Positions 1 through 11,512 of a stretch of 64,000 nt of DNA are shown here, piece by piece; within the stretch, counting starts at the first letter, position 1; the number at the start of each line of letters is the position of its first letter. The stretch spans positions 15,394,068-15,458,067 of the forward strand of contig CM060850.1 in the NCBI GenBank assembly GCA_030737835.1. The letters are read 5' to 3'. The translations under genes and the position numbers were made by a program. Under the pieces are notes generated by a model. It saw only the letters and a list, made by a program, of their open reading frames with translations, made no database searches and had not been told where the DNA came from. This DNA comes from Acorus gramineus (lineage: Eukaryota > Streptophyta > Magnoliopsida > Acorales > Acoraceae).

Positions 1-1
1 A

Positions 2-1126
2 GGCATCTGGAGATGATAAGATGTACACCATTCGGGGGATTCATCGACATCCCTTCCTTTCCATCAGAAAAGTGTTTCCTAGAGACCATTCTAGGTTATT
101 GGGTCCTTGGAATGGAGCTTTTTCAGATTTGGGAAGACCATCTATTTTTACCCCCAAAGATGTGGCAGTTATATTAGGCCTATCCACCAGAGACCAGGAA
201 CTGGTTGAAGGAGGGAAGACCCTTTCATCCATGTGTTTTAAAGAGCACTTCACATCCTCAAATGTGAAGTATCCCTCCGCCCCTGCCATCCCAAAACGGG
301 TTACCAAACGGGCCCTAAAATGACATTCTCGTTATTTCACCATCTAAGAAGGCTATCTCACTTGCCTATATTACCACATCTTGTTTCTGACCGACCCCAC
401 TTCATCATCATCTCCACCATTTCATCAAGGGTATTGTTACGCCAAGGTCTCTTTCCAGCCCAGAATCCAGTCTCCATGTCAGCTCCTCCTTCCACATCAA
501 CACCCCCCCCCCCACCTCAGCTCCCCACTTTTTCTCTCCCCTCCACGTGGAAAATCATAATTTAATTACCTACCCCGAAATGTTTACCCCCCAAATGTTC
601 CTGCCCAAATTTTCAATCCCCCCTTTTGACCCCCTCTCTCTCTCACAATAAATAACTTTCTTCTCTCTCCTCTAAAACAAAATACACTGACGAGGAATAG
701 TATACGCTATTGTTTTGGTTTCTTTTTCTGCTATAGTATTTCCTCATTTTGTCTGCAATGTTGGAGATCTTCTCATTGTCGTCTTTTACTTCACATTCTC
801 GTCATCCTTGGCAACCAAAACATTCATCTAGTTTTTGATGGTAGGGGTGAAAGGATACTTCACATTTTGGGATATGAAGTGCTCTTTAAAAAACTTGGAT
901 GAAGGGGTCTTCCCTCCTTCAACCAGTTCCCGGCCTCTGGTGGACAAGCCTAATATAACTGCCACATTTTCAGGGGGAAAATGGATGGTCTTCCCACAAA
1001 TCTGGAAAACCTCCCTTCCAAAGACCCAATAACCCAGAATGGTCTAGGAGACCCTTTTCTAATGGAAAGGAAGGGATGTCAATGAATACCCCAAATGGTG
1101 TACATCTTATCATCTCCAGATGCCTT
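2..1126. repeat. Long inverted repeat with coding-like arms
   Basis: The sequence from about 2-310 reappears in reverse complement at about 835-1126, at roughly 90% identity by eye. Both arms begin GGCATCTGGAGATGATAAG at their outer ends. A CT-rich, unrelated spacer of about 525 bp lies between them. The left arm reads openly on the plus strand (21-323) and contains FTPKDVAVILGLS, which loosely recalls plant-mobile-domain or DUF1985-type transposon proteins; I do not regard that match as secure. The right arm carries the same coding trace on the minus strand (970-1188). If transcribed, the whole unit would fold into a hairpin with arms of about 300 bp. The outer ends may continue left of the window, so true element boundaries are unknown. 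Confidence 0.75.
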
Positions 1127-2413
1127 GGCTTCTCCTTCAACTTCATTTTTGTCATCAATTCCATCAACCCAACCTGATGCTGGTACACCTGGTTGTGAAT
1201 GGCCTTGAAAGATTCTTCGAATTCTTGAGTTTTGCCTATACATTCAGCAATCGTAAGACATTTAAACTAAATTCGACATGTGACCTAAGGAATTTAGGAG
1301 ACCGCATAAAGATACCTTTGGTTCGGCTGCGGCCTCGGCTTCCATTGTGTATTATTGAAGAGGATTTTGATTGGAGGTTGTTCTGAGAGAGAAGAGATAA
1401 ACAATTGGAAGGGATTTTAAGAGATGAAATGGACGGGGAGAGGAATTTGAATAAGAGAATGGATTGGAGGGGTTTTAAAGGAGAAGAAAGAATTGGTGAA
1501 CTATTTTAAAGGAGATGAAATGGATGGTCGCATGGATGAATTAATTTAAAGTAGCATATGCTTCAATAAAGGTGATTTTAGGGTTATTTGACATTACACG
1601 GATGAAATTGCCCTCTACAACTTTCAATGTTGCACAACTAACAAGGCCTATTAGTCTTTTCAACAAAGATATGAGTAATAAATTGTACAAGGACTTACTT
1701 GTATCAAGACTCCAAGCATATGATGACTGTAAATGTCAAATCAATATGTACATTTGTGCAATTCAAATTAAATATAAGGATATCACATGCTCTCCTAACA
1801 AAGCATATGCTCTGAAATAAAAGCATATAACAATATTGTAAAAAATAATGATTGTACATGCTCTTCAAATGGAGCGTATGCATTGAAAAAAGCATATGCT
1901 TCAATTGTTGCACATAACAATATAGGTATTTCAAGAAAAGCAAAGAAACATGCATGTTATAAGTAGAAAAACATTCAATAAGCTCTAGCATGGTAAAAAA
2001 AAATTCCAGAATTAAAAATTCCCAACTGAGTAAAGGAGTGATGGGTGTGAAAAAACAAAGTGATTTTTTTTCCAGAATTAAAAATTCCTAACTAAATAGA
2101 AGAGCAGTGGAGGTGAAAAAACATGTTGATTTTTTTCAGAATTCAAAATTCCTAACTGAATAAAACAGCGGTGGAGATGAAAAGTTGGTGTTTTTTTTCA
2201 TATTTATAAATTCTAAACTAAAAAAACAGAGGTAAAGACACAATTTCTAACTAAATAAACGTGGTATGGTGATTTTTGAAGGATCTAAACATTTCAAAAA
2301 CAAAAAAAAAGAGTAGATATGGTGGTGGAGGCGACGCCTTCGTCCAAAAAAACCCACAGGATTCGAGTGGGGGAGAAGGGGGTCATGCTTGACTGAGGCG
2401 ACGTTGCCAACAT
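1127..2413. other. AT-rich intergenic DNA without a recognisable gene
   Basis: No credible coding region is seen. The word GCATATGC or close variants recurs between about 1550 and 1900. From about 1998 to 2240 there are about four degenerate tandem copies of a unit of about 70 bp with the core CCAGAATTAAAAATTCC followed by a purine-rich GGTGAAAAA stretch. Confidence 0.6.
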
Positions 2414-2421
2414 GCACCATC

Positions 2422-2742
2422 CTGGCCCGGCCCTGGGTGTAAGCCCAGTAGGCAAGTGCCTAGGGCCCCACCAAGGGAAGGGCCCCCAAACCATATACTA
2501 CCACACTAATACCATGCATTACCTGTTTTATCATTTATGGGCCTCCCTACGAATGATGAATCTGCAAATATATAAGCCCACTTCGAACGATGAATCTTGT
2601 TGTTTTAACTCATCCAAGGCTCCAAATGGCAATAAAAAATTGCAATCAATCCCAACCATGCATAATTAAAATTTTAAAATCTCGTTTTGGAATGTCAATA
2701 ATCACCCTCTTTAATTAGCCTAACTTTCATTTTTTTTCTCCC

Positions 2743-2776
<34 letters not shown>

Positions 2777-3181
2777 CTCAATCTCTCTTTCATAATCTCT
2801 CTATCCCTCTGTCTCTCAAGTTTCAACCATTCCAAAATTTAAGAATCAAAATATAAAGATTTTACAACAAATTCATCTCCTTTAAGAATCTAAGTTTCGT
2901 GAAATCCATATTATTCGTAGAAAATTGGATTATATGCATGTGCTTGTAATTTATAATTGTTACAAGATGGATTTCTAAATAACTATATGATAGTTGAGTT
3001 GTGAAATAAAGTTGATAAGACCATATATTTATCTTTTATACTCTTTTAGTAGATAAATAAAAAATGATAATTTATTGTGTTACATTTAAATAAGATAATT
3101 TTGTTTTTTTGGTGATAGGGCCCCATTTTAAAAGATTGCCTAGGGCCCCACCCAAATTTTTAAATCTCAGTGTTGACCCTG
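2422..3181. mobile_element. hAT-type non-autonomous element with 8-bp TSD
   Basis: The element is flanked by a perfect 8-bp duplication GCACCATC (2414-2421 and 3182-3189), the size expected for hAT transposons. The left end is CTGGCCCGGCCCTGGGTG and the right end is TGTTGACCCTG, so the termini are related by inversion (CAGGG-type). Both ends carry the phrase CCTAGGGCCCCACC a little inward. There is no transposase ORF. A (CT)n run lies inside at about 2749-2774. A second member of this family begins near 63958 at the end of the window. Confidence 0.8.
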
Positions 3182-3208
3182 GCACCATCAAACAAATAAA
3201 AAAGAGAG

Positions 3209-3266
3209 GGAGAGAGAGAGAGAGAGAGGCAAAGAGTTTAGGGGGGAGGGAGAGAGAGAGAGAGAG
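3209..3266. repeat. (GA)n microsatellites
   Basis: Two GA runs separated by a short purine-rich interruption lie just downstream of the hAT-type element's right target duplication. Confidence 0.85.
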
Positions 3267-3589
3267 ATGTGTGAGATAGAGATTTCTATAACAGTGTGTG
3301 ACCGAAGTACACCTTGATTTCTATGAATTATTTATCGACGCATATGCTCTGTTAAATCTAACATATTAGACCATATATTAGACCATAAGTGAATACATGC
3401 ATCCATATAAGACCATAAATGAATATATGCATCGAAGAAATAAAGCACTCAATAATTGTGTCAGCTGCCATCACATTTTGAAAAAACTTCCGTCCCATCA
3501 TCTAATTTTTAAATTTTGAATTGTAAAACCAAACCAAAAAAGTGTTAAGTGCCAAGTGCCACCATACAAAATTTGGTTCCATTAGCATA

Positions 3590-5640
3590 ATGAAAGCCTA
3601 CGTGGCGGCCACATCACCGACTCAAAAAAGAGCCCAGGTGACGTGGAGACTGGATTTTGGATTGGGCGTACCGTTTTCCTTTCATCAAAGGTTAGTCCCT
3701 CCTCTTTAGCTCCACCGCCGCCGCCTCCTCCTCGATCCCGGCCCTCTCCCACCTCCCCTTCTGGCCTCTCACCCGCCGCCCCTCCGACCCCTCCAACTTG
3801 ATAGTCCTCCGTCGCTGCTCGATCGTCCGGTTCCGAACCGACCTCCGCGTCCACAACAACGAGGCCCTATCCGCCGTTCAAATCACCCAGATCGGCCCAT
3901 CCGGTGATCGGACCCTATGCGTGATTTAGGGTTTTAGGGTTTTTTATGCGTGTGTTTTTATGTATTGGATGTGATTCTCCACATTTGATTTGTTTTTTTT
4001 TTTTCAATTTCTTAAGTGTAACACTCGATACTGTTACATTGTGCGAATGGATATTTACAATGATGTTACTGTTACATTGTTGACAATGTAAATATGCATA
4101 TTTGTGTTATTCTTGTTATTTTTGTTACATTTGAAATGTAACAGTCTTCCGCATGCGTGTATTAATTTGTATTTGTTATATTCATAAATGTAACAGTTAA
4201 TTATTTCTGTATATTGATGCGAAAGAGACACATTTACACAATACAGTCACATTACAATGTATACACTTATCAAGAGCAAATGTTTGAATTGCTTTAGCAG
4301 GGGATTCTGTTACATTTTCATTAGAAGGTATTTCACATGAAATTCAAATTGTCGACTCTGAAGAACAAAGTGCAGAAGTTATTGTTCCTATTGTTGGAAT
4401 GTCCTTTCATACTTTTTCCCTTTGCTTTTATGTGCTTGTTTTTTTTATTTTTTTTGTTTGTGCAACATTTTTTAACATGAATGTCATATGTTTGTTATAT
4501 TCTATTACATTAATATGACATTGATTGGTAAGACTGATACATTATCATTTTACTGTTACATTTATATAGCACAATTACATAATTATGAGACTGTAACAAC
4601 TCACATTTAGTAAAACTGTTACATTCTGTAACACTTATAATCACATGAATGTTACATTGATGATTAATTTTGTTTTATGTTTCTACACATACACTGATTT
4701 TTTATACATTCACATATAAATGTAACAAAATGTAACTTTCACCAGCAGACCTTACCTTCATTGCACAAATTCAAATCATTTGTATAATTTTTTGTTACAA
4801 TTATGGGAGATAGAAACTAAACACGTTACATTCTTCACACCACTGTTACATTTTGTTATTTAACCCAAAACAACTAATTGTTTATTTCTTATAATAGAGT
4901 ATATTACAAATGTAACAAAGTAACATACAAATGTAACAAAAAAAGTAACATAAAAATGTCTTTCTTATAACAAATGTAACAGAGTAACATTCAACTGTTA
5001 CATTTTACACAGTTTCAAAAATATTACATTCATTTGAAGAATTCATCATAAACCTAATTAGGTGATACATTTCATTCAGAAAATTTGTTGTACTATGCAA
5101 TATTAATTATTTCAAAACAATGAATAGTTAGAAACCTAAGTGATTCAATAAAAAAATTGATAATAATAATAATAAAAAAAAATAGAAGTTGCTTAGTGTT
5201 TGTCATCATTGCTCGAATCTGATTTTGAAAAACGTGCAAAGTAGCTTTAGGTTAAATTCAGGGTACCAGACAAACAGATTTTGGGGTTGCAATGCAAAAA
5301 ATAAAATCAAATGTCTTCTCTTCGTATCGTCAAAACGGAATGAAAGGTGGGTTTCGACTAAACGATTGGGGTTTTTGTGACCTAGATTTGTTTGATTTTG
5401 GGAAAATATGAATTTGAATGTTTGTTTTGGCTCGCTGAAAGACACAGGATGTGCAAACGTGAAACCAATTTTGATTGATCCGTGTTTCGAATTCGGTGGG
5501 TTTTTAAATGGGGGTATTTTTGGTTTTTGTCATTTTATCTTTTTTGAAAAGTCAATAAACCAATCAATAAGACGATGACACCTCATGGAGCTTGTGAGTG
5601 AGACTTATATTTTGGTGCCTGTATCCTTATTTATACTCAC
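3590..5640. mobile_element. Mutator-like element remnant with dense TGTAAC/GTTACA words
   Basis: The right end (about 5570-5634) reads TGACACCTCATGGAGCTTGT followed by a degenerate ...GGTGCCTGTATCCTTATT. This is the same terminal structure as the elements at 51242-52547 and 17322-21519, whose 9-bp duplications identify them as Mutator-like. The left end was not found; 3590 is a guess based on the captured exon. From about 4015 to 5030 the words GTAAC and GTTAC occur more than 20 times in an AT-rich background. This also occurs in the related elements at 44200-46015 and 51242-52547. No transposase is present. Confidence 0.55.
3696..3929 (+). pseudogene. Captured PHR2-like photolyase exon fragment
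   Basis: The plus strand reads openly from 3696 to a TAG at 3927-3929, in a GC-rich island (CCGCCGCCGCC) surrounded by AT-rich DNA. The translation ends RRPSDPSNLIVLRRCSIVRF followed by RTDLRVHNNEALSAV. This matches the start of the photolyase/cryptochrome alpha/beta domain, where family members read VWFRNDLRVHDNEAL. The preceding proline- and serine-rich leader and the RRPxDPS phrase are most like plant PHR2 (a photolyase/blue-light receptor-like protein). The usual W is R and the usual N-D is T-D. The fragment runs into a stop after 20 unrelated residues. It lies inside a Mutator-like element remnant, so I infer Pack-MULE-style capture of a host exon. It is not a working gene. Confidence 0.7.
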
Positions 5641-6203
5641 CCACGCCTAGTAACGGTAAAATTACAAATACAATAAAGAGCTCCTCCTATTACGTACGTC
5701 ATTCATTATTAACTGCAACTTTGGTTTTCCACCTCCCCCGATTCATCTCTTCTTCGTAAATACGCCAAAACGTAAAAGAGGGAAAAGAGAGTGTCTCCCC
5801 GATTCGTTCGATTTTGTGGTCTACAACTACAAAGAGGACTTCGATCGATAACCCCATATTCGAAGGTTCTCTCTCTCTCTCTGATCACACATAGAAGATG
5901 TTATTGACCCCGATTTTTCATCTGGATTTTACGTCTTAGGCTCCTCTCCGGTGTGTGATGATTATTCAATGATTTCCCTTTTTTTTCTTTTTTTTTTTTC
6001 ATTTTTCACTCTTGAAATTTAGACCTTCATCTTCCTTCGGGTATGGATTGCTTTTAATTTTTAACAACGTAAAAACGAGGGATTTTTTTGGTTGGTTGAA
6101 AATAGTTTTGATGCACCTTACAACATGAGTATAAATATGCGGTGAAGATCGATGAATGATGAGTCACATTTACTTTTTGTAGGTGGTCAGACATTTTAGA
6201 GTG
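5641..6203 (+). promoter_or_regulatory. Promoter and 5' leader of the FRS gene
   Basis: This stretch links the end of the upstream Mutator-like remnant to the FRS start codon. It has a CT-rich leader (CTCTCTCTCTCT near 5870) and a pyrimidine tract ending TTTTTGTAG at 6174-6182. That is a good 3' splice site 21 bases before the ATG, so a leader intron is likely. Its donor is not clear. No TATA box is unambiguous. Confidence 0.5.
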
Positions 6204-9200
6204 ATGGAGACTGCGAGCGAAGATGACAAATTTAAGGATAGTTACGTTGAGCTTGAGGATCATCAGAGCGAGGATGAGAATCAGATGTTCTATCATGAAC
6301 ATGCTGAAGACTCAATTGGACAAGAATCACTACTAGATAGGCCATGGGAGCCGTTTGTAGGCATGGAGTTTGAGTCAGCTGAGGCTCTCAAGACATTCTA
6401 TAAGACTTATGCCAGCCATTTGGGGTTTGGCATCCGCGCCGGGGTGCTCCGTCGCTCCAGGACCGATGATGCTGTCATCATGAGGAGCTTTTTGTGTTCT
6501 AGAGAGCCCCCGGAATTTGACAGCAATGGTAAGTGCAAGCGCAATCAGTCAACTACAAGAGAAGATTGCGGGGCAGTGATCGAGGTCAAACGACAAGATT
6601 TCAATAAGTGGGTGGTTTCGAAATTTGTACCGGAGCATACACATGCACTGATGCCCACCAGTCAGCTGCTTGGACAATCTCCCTCCCTATCTTCACACAC
6701 GACAGAGAAACAAACGATGCCACTCTTCCCCTCGTAAGTCGTTGTCTCACTTTGTTTTCCTTTTGTTTTGTTTTGATCTAATTCCTCTTGGACATCAGTT
6801 TCTAAGGATGTTTTTGTTAGGTATATTAGCTCTATTTTGTTTGGATCTTGTACAGATCTTTCATCTTTCGATATTGCTTACTGGATCCTTTCTTTACCTT
6901 ACTGCCATTGGTTCAGTTCCCTAGCATCGTCTCTGAATTTGTGTATTTATGGTCTTTACCTGTTCTTAGACATAGTCCTGTCAATTTATTTGGTTACTTA
7001 AGATACCAAATGGAGAAAATAATTATTATACTATTATATGATGCCCCACTCTCTTCGGGTTCGCTACACTTTGACTGCCCCATCCTCACTTGTCTGAGTG
7101 ACGTCTATCAGCTGGAGAGAATTTGAAGAGCTTTTATTTGAGTTGTGATGGTTGAACACAAATGTGAGGACTAGAGTTTCCCAACCTCATCATCATCTTC
7201 ATTGTCTGCTTCTGATGATTATAGGTTGGCTGCAGATGTCCAAGTTAAACGCTTCTTATCAATCATGGATGTTCTATACTTTGGATTGGCTGTACTACTG
7301 CTTCATTTTATGCTCTTTAAAATTCTCATCTTGTTCTTCTCATGGTGGCGATCATATTAGCACTAGAAGTCATTCAAGTTTTTATAGATATTTCTTTGTG
7401 GCTTTGTGCTCAAGCATCTGATTTTTTTTAGGTGCTCATGCCTTACAGATCTACTATCTCATGGCCTTTATGTTTCTCGCTAAGTCTATGCTTTGCTGTT
7501 GCAATGGATATAACCCAAGTATTATTTGATCCTCAGGTCAATGGACAGTGATGCAATTGAGGATGGTAGATCAATGAGGACCAACGTGGGATTCAGTGAT
7601 GACAAGGTGTGTGGTCATATTGCATTGCAGAATGGTCGTCATTCAGCAGACCAATCTGACTTCTCCCTCTCATACCAGGAGCAAGATATCTTTGACCTGT
7701 CTGAGCAGGTTGTCCAAACAGATTTAACCTCCACTGCATCAGACCCAAAATGTGAACCGTTCCTTGGCATGGAATTTGGGTCTTCTGAGGCTGCTGAGGC
7801 GTTCTACTATATCTATGCGAAGCAAACAGGGTTCAGTGTGCGCAAGAGTTTTTCTCGCCGTTCAAGGCGAGATGATTCCATCATCATGCGCAGCTTCGTG
7901 TGTGCGAGGGAAGGATACCACAGCATGAAGATAAGCTATGGTGATGGTAAGAGGAGGCAACGAAAGAGGATGGCAGTGAGGGAAGGTTGTAAGGCGATGA
8001 TGGAGGTCGTTCAAAGGGTACAGGGAAAATGGGTTGTTACAAAGTTCATCAAGGAGCACTCCCATGAAGTGGGTGGACTGACAAATGTCAGCTGTGCACC
8101 TGATGGCTATGAAAATGATGCTATTCCAGCCTCAGTCAGTTATCTGTCCTTGACTGGGAAAAGCTGTGGTAGTTATAAAGGGGAGACACGGAGGGACCCA
8201 TTCAGTGGAGAAGCCCAGGAGCTCCTGGAGTACTTGAAGAGGATGCAAGCCAAGAATCCTGCCTTTTTCTATGCCGTTCAGGTGGACAATAACAGTTGCA
8301 TCTCCAATGTCTTCTGGACTGATGCTCGGGCACGGTTGGCTTATAGTTGCTTTAATGATGTTGTCGTATTTGACACAACATATAAGAAGGCCAAATACAT
8401 GTTGCCATTTGCCGCATTCACAGGTGTGAATCATCACCTCCAACCGATCAACTTTGGATATGCATTGCTTGTGGATGAAACGAAGGGAGCATATGTTTGG
8501 CTGTTCCAAACATGGCTCACAGCGATGGGTAGGCACCATCCGGCATCAATGGTGACAGAACGAGATAGGGCTGTGGAGGCTGGAATCACCAGGGTATTTC
8601 CAAACACACGTCACCATTTTTGCAAGTGGGACATCTTAAGCAGATGCAAAGAGAAGCTTGGGGGTTTGTATGCGAAACACCCTACTTTCAAATGGGATTT
8701 GAAGAGGTGCGTCAATGAATCAGAGACGATTCAAGACTTTCAAATATGTTGGGAATCCATCCTTGACAGGTATGACCTGAGAGAGAGTGTGTGGATGCAC
8801 TCACTGTATGATATCCGTCATCAATGGGTTCCAGCATATCAGATGGACATGTTCTTTGCAGAGATGTTTCCATTTCAGAGGCCTGAAACACTGAAAAAGT
8901 TCTTCAAGAAAAAATTTAGTACAAAAACCTCTATTGTGTCATTCGCCACACAGCTTGAGCAGGACCTGGAAGCTCAGTATGCCAAAGAAGTGCAGGCAGA
9001 CTACACAACATTGTACACTGAACCTGTAGTGAAAACTCCATCCGTCATCGAGAAACAGGCAGCCAGTGTCTTTACGAGGACGATTTTTGACAAGTTTCAA
9101 GAGGAATTTGTTGAATCATTAGGTTACTTTGCTGAGAAGATTGAAGATGATGACCATGGGGTAATTAACAAATATGGTGTGACAAAGGAGGAGGATGCTC

Positions 9201-9838
9201 GCAAGACCTACATTGTCCAGTATAACTTGTCAGATAAAAAAGCAAGTTGTAGTTGTCACAAGTTTGAGCTTTCAGGCATACTATGCAGGCATGTGTTGAG
9301 GCTTTTCTTTACGGTGGGCCTTCGAATTCTCCCAGATGACTACATCTTGAAACGGTGGACAAGGAATGCCAAAAGTGACTGTTCAATATACGAATGCTGT
9401 ATCGAACCCCCACTGAATTTCCAAGAGTCCATGAATGCATGGTACAATGAACTTTGTCTTGATGCGATTAAATATGGACTTGAAAGTGAACCATCTGTAG
9501 ACGTCTATAAAGTCGCAAAGCAAGCACTGCAAAAGGCTTTTGCTGAAGTTTATGCCGCAAAATATATGCATAAGCGGGACCAACAACAACTGCAGAGGTG
9601 TACTAGAGCACAAAAGATTAGCTGTAAAAGGCCTCTGCCGAATTCGCCTCGGAAGAGGACATTTGCAGGACGCATACAACGTAGTGAACATGGTAACAAG
9701 AAAGGGAATAGGACCGATGCCTGTAATGAGATAGAGACTGCAGAGTATGAATTAACTCTTCACAACCTCTGTTCCTTTTATTTTATTTCAGTCATTTCAG
9801 TTGCTCATTTGGTGAAATTTTCTTCTTTGTTTAACTAA
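6204..9838 (+). CDS. FAR1-related sequence (FRS) protein with two FAR1 domains
   Basis: FRS proteins are nuclear transcription regulators domesticated from Mutator-like transposases. I read two coding exons, 6204-6733 and 7537-9838. The intron 6734-7536 (GTAAGT...CTCAG) joins TC to G and keeps frame. The product is about 943 residues. The ATG at 6204 lies just after a strong splice acceptor and starts METASEDDKF. Domains: FAR1 zinc-binding domain 1 at about 50-150, FAR1 domain 2 at about 250-355 (both with F-Y-x-Y-A and MRSFxCxRE), a MULE transposase-like core at about 450-545 (FDTTYK with D near 456, TERDR with D near 520) and a SWIM finger CSCHKFELSGILCRH at about 748-762. The exon-1 domain is an extra FAR1 module. 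The last 40 or so residues look like read-through into an intron: a donor at 9693 and acceptor at 9846-9847 could give a different C-terminus. No internal stops or frameshifts are seen, so this is the best intact gene in the window. Confidence 0.88.
6734..7536 (+). other. Intron of the FRS gene
   Basis: The intron begins GTAAGTCG and ends TTTGATCCTCAG. It is T-rich throughout, as plant introns are. Small open frames inside it show no family resemblance. It separates the first FAR1 domain from the rest of the protein, so alternative retention would yield a short protein of about 177 residues with one FAR1 domain (TAA at 6735-6737). Confidence 0.8.
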
Positions 9839-10250
9839 TTGCTGCAGAGATGTGGGCCTTTTTATTCAGAACAAAGACACCCTCTAATGAATAATGTGTT
9901 TCCGTGGAGGCCTCTAAACTTCTTCGACTTGGTTGGAAACAGCATCGCTTGGACCACCAAGTGGTTTATTTGGAAGGCAAGGATAACAATTGTCTCTGTA
10001 TCACTTTACTACATCCTTAACAATTTTGCTTTACCACATCCTTAACAATTTTTCTGTCAAATGCTCATATATCAAATTTCTGTCAAATGCTCATATGAAT
10101 AGAAGATTCAACAAGTTAGTGTCACTTAAGCCTGTAAGATGATTATTATCGAATATCTTATTCCTTCATTAATTGAAACATCATGTCAACATACTCTCGT
10201 AGCAACCTTTATGGTAAGGGAAAAGTCAACAAGCTGAAATGTTGTTGAAT
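9839..10250 (+). other. 3' flank of the FRS gene
   Basis: The flank contains a candidate 3' splice site (CTGCAG at about 9842-9847) and a local duplication: TCTGTCAAATGCTCATAT occurs twice between 10051 and 10097. No further gene is seen before the duplicated segment starts near 10250. Confidence 0.45.
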
Positions 10251-11076
10251 AAAATGGATCTGAATGCTAGTTTTAATAAATCCTCATTAATTTTCATCCA
10301 TCTATTATTTGAATATTGAAAAATATAATAAATTTATTAATTGATAATAATATTTTAATTGATAAAAGATTATATATATTATTATATTTATTATCTGAAA
10401 AAAATTATTTCATGTGGTAGGCTGAAATATCTTAAAGAGATGAGATAAGGGTAGTTATATTATTTTGATTTTGATTTGTTATTTTTGCTTTATCTAATCT
10501 TGGTTAGAGAGAAGTTGAAACTACATATCTTGGACGGGAAATGAGTGTGTTTTTCAAAAATTAGGAATAAATATTTTTTTAAATTACCATTTTTTTAACA
10601 AATCATTATAACAATTTTCATCCATTATTACTTTGAATTGTAAAAAATATAATAAATTTATTAATTGCTAATATTATATTTAATTGATAAAAAAATATAT
10701 ATAATATTTTTATTATATGAGAAATATTACTTCAATGGGGTAGGCGTGATGAGATAGGGTACTTATATTATTGTAGATGATGAAAGAAGATTTTTTTGGA
10801 TAAAGTTTTTTTAAAAATTATTTTGGATGTTTTGAATTTTTTAATTTTTTTTATTATTATTTTCGCTTTATCTAATCTTGGTTAGAGAGACGTTGAAACT
10901 ACATGGATGGGAAATGAGCGTGTTTTTCAAAAATTTAGGAATAAATCCTTTAATTAATTTCACTTATTTTTATTTCCTTATAAATTTACAATCTTATCCC
11001 CTACAATTTCACAAGAGTGTATTATTGAAAGAAAAAAAACCAATTCAATAACTTCACGGGGTGTTTGAATTTTTTT

Positions 11077-11512
11077 TGTCTTGGAGGGTATTTTCGTGTA
11101 TCTTGGTATTTTGTCATTCCCAACCGTTAAGTCGTTAGAGCTGGCCCTTTTTGCATATAAAAGAATATCCACTTCTCTCTATTTTAGCTTTTATTGAAAA
11201 ACAGATAAATCTTCTGGGTCAGAAGATCCTGCATTTGTTCACCTTGTAAGTTTTTCTTTTTGTATGTTTTTTTTTTTTTTCTGTGTTAGTTGTTTTGTCT
11301 TGGAGGGTATTTTCGTGTATCTTGGTATTTTGTCATTCCCAACCGTTAAGTCGTTAGAGCTGGCCCTTTTTGCATATAAAAGAATATCCACTTCTCTCTA
11401 TTTTAGCTTTTATTGAAAAACAGATAAATCTTCTGGGTCAGAAGATCCTGCATTTGTTCACCTTGTAAGTTTTTCTTTTTGTATGTTTTTTTTTTTTTTC
11501 TGTGTTAGTTGT
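11077..11512 (+). repeat. Tandem duplication of promoter plus first exon (about 218 bp x 2)
   Basis: Two nearly identical direct copies begin at 11077 and 11295 with TTGTCTTGGAGGGTATTTTC. Each contains a TATA-like GCATATAAAAGAAT, a CTTCTCTCTATTTTAG leader, coding-like GAAGATCCTGCATTTGTTC and the splice donor CACCTTGTAAGT. The equivalent place in copy B (about 23600-23840) has one diverged copy. The near-identity means the duplication is recent compared with the A/B duplication. Confidence 0.9.

Noticed and set aside
3918..3950. TTTAGGGTTTTAGGGTTTTTT as an interstitial telomere
   Set aside because: Only two units; more like a telo-box or chance sequence of the kind common in plant 5' regions.
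6670..7421. Small ORFs between the two FRS exons
   Set aside because: The interval has good splice sites at both ends, is T-rich and joins the exons in frame; it is an intron.
7862..8539. Minus-strand frames opposite the FRS second exon
   Set aside because: Antisense shadows of a well-supported coding exon, with no family resemblance.
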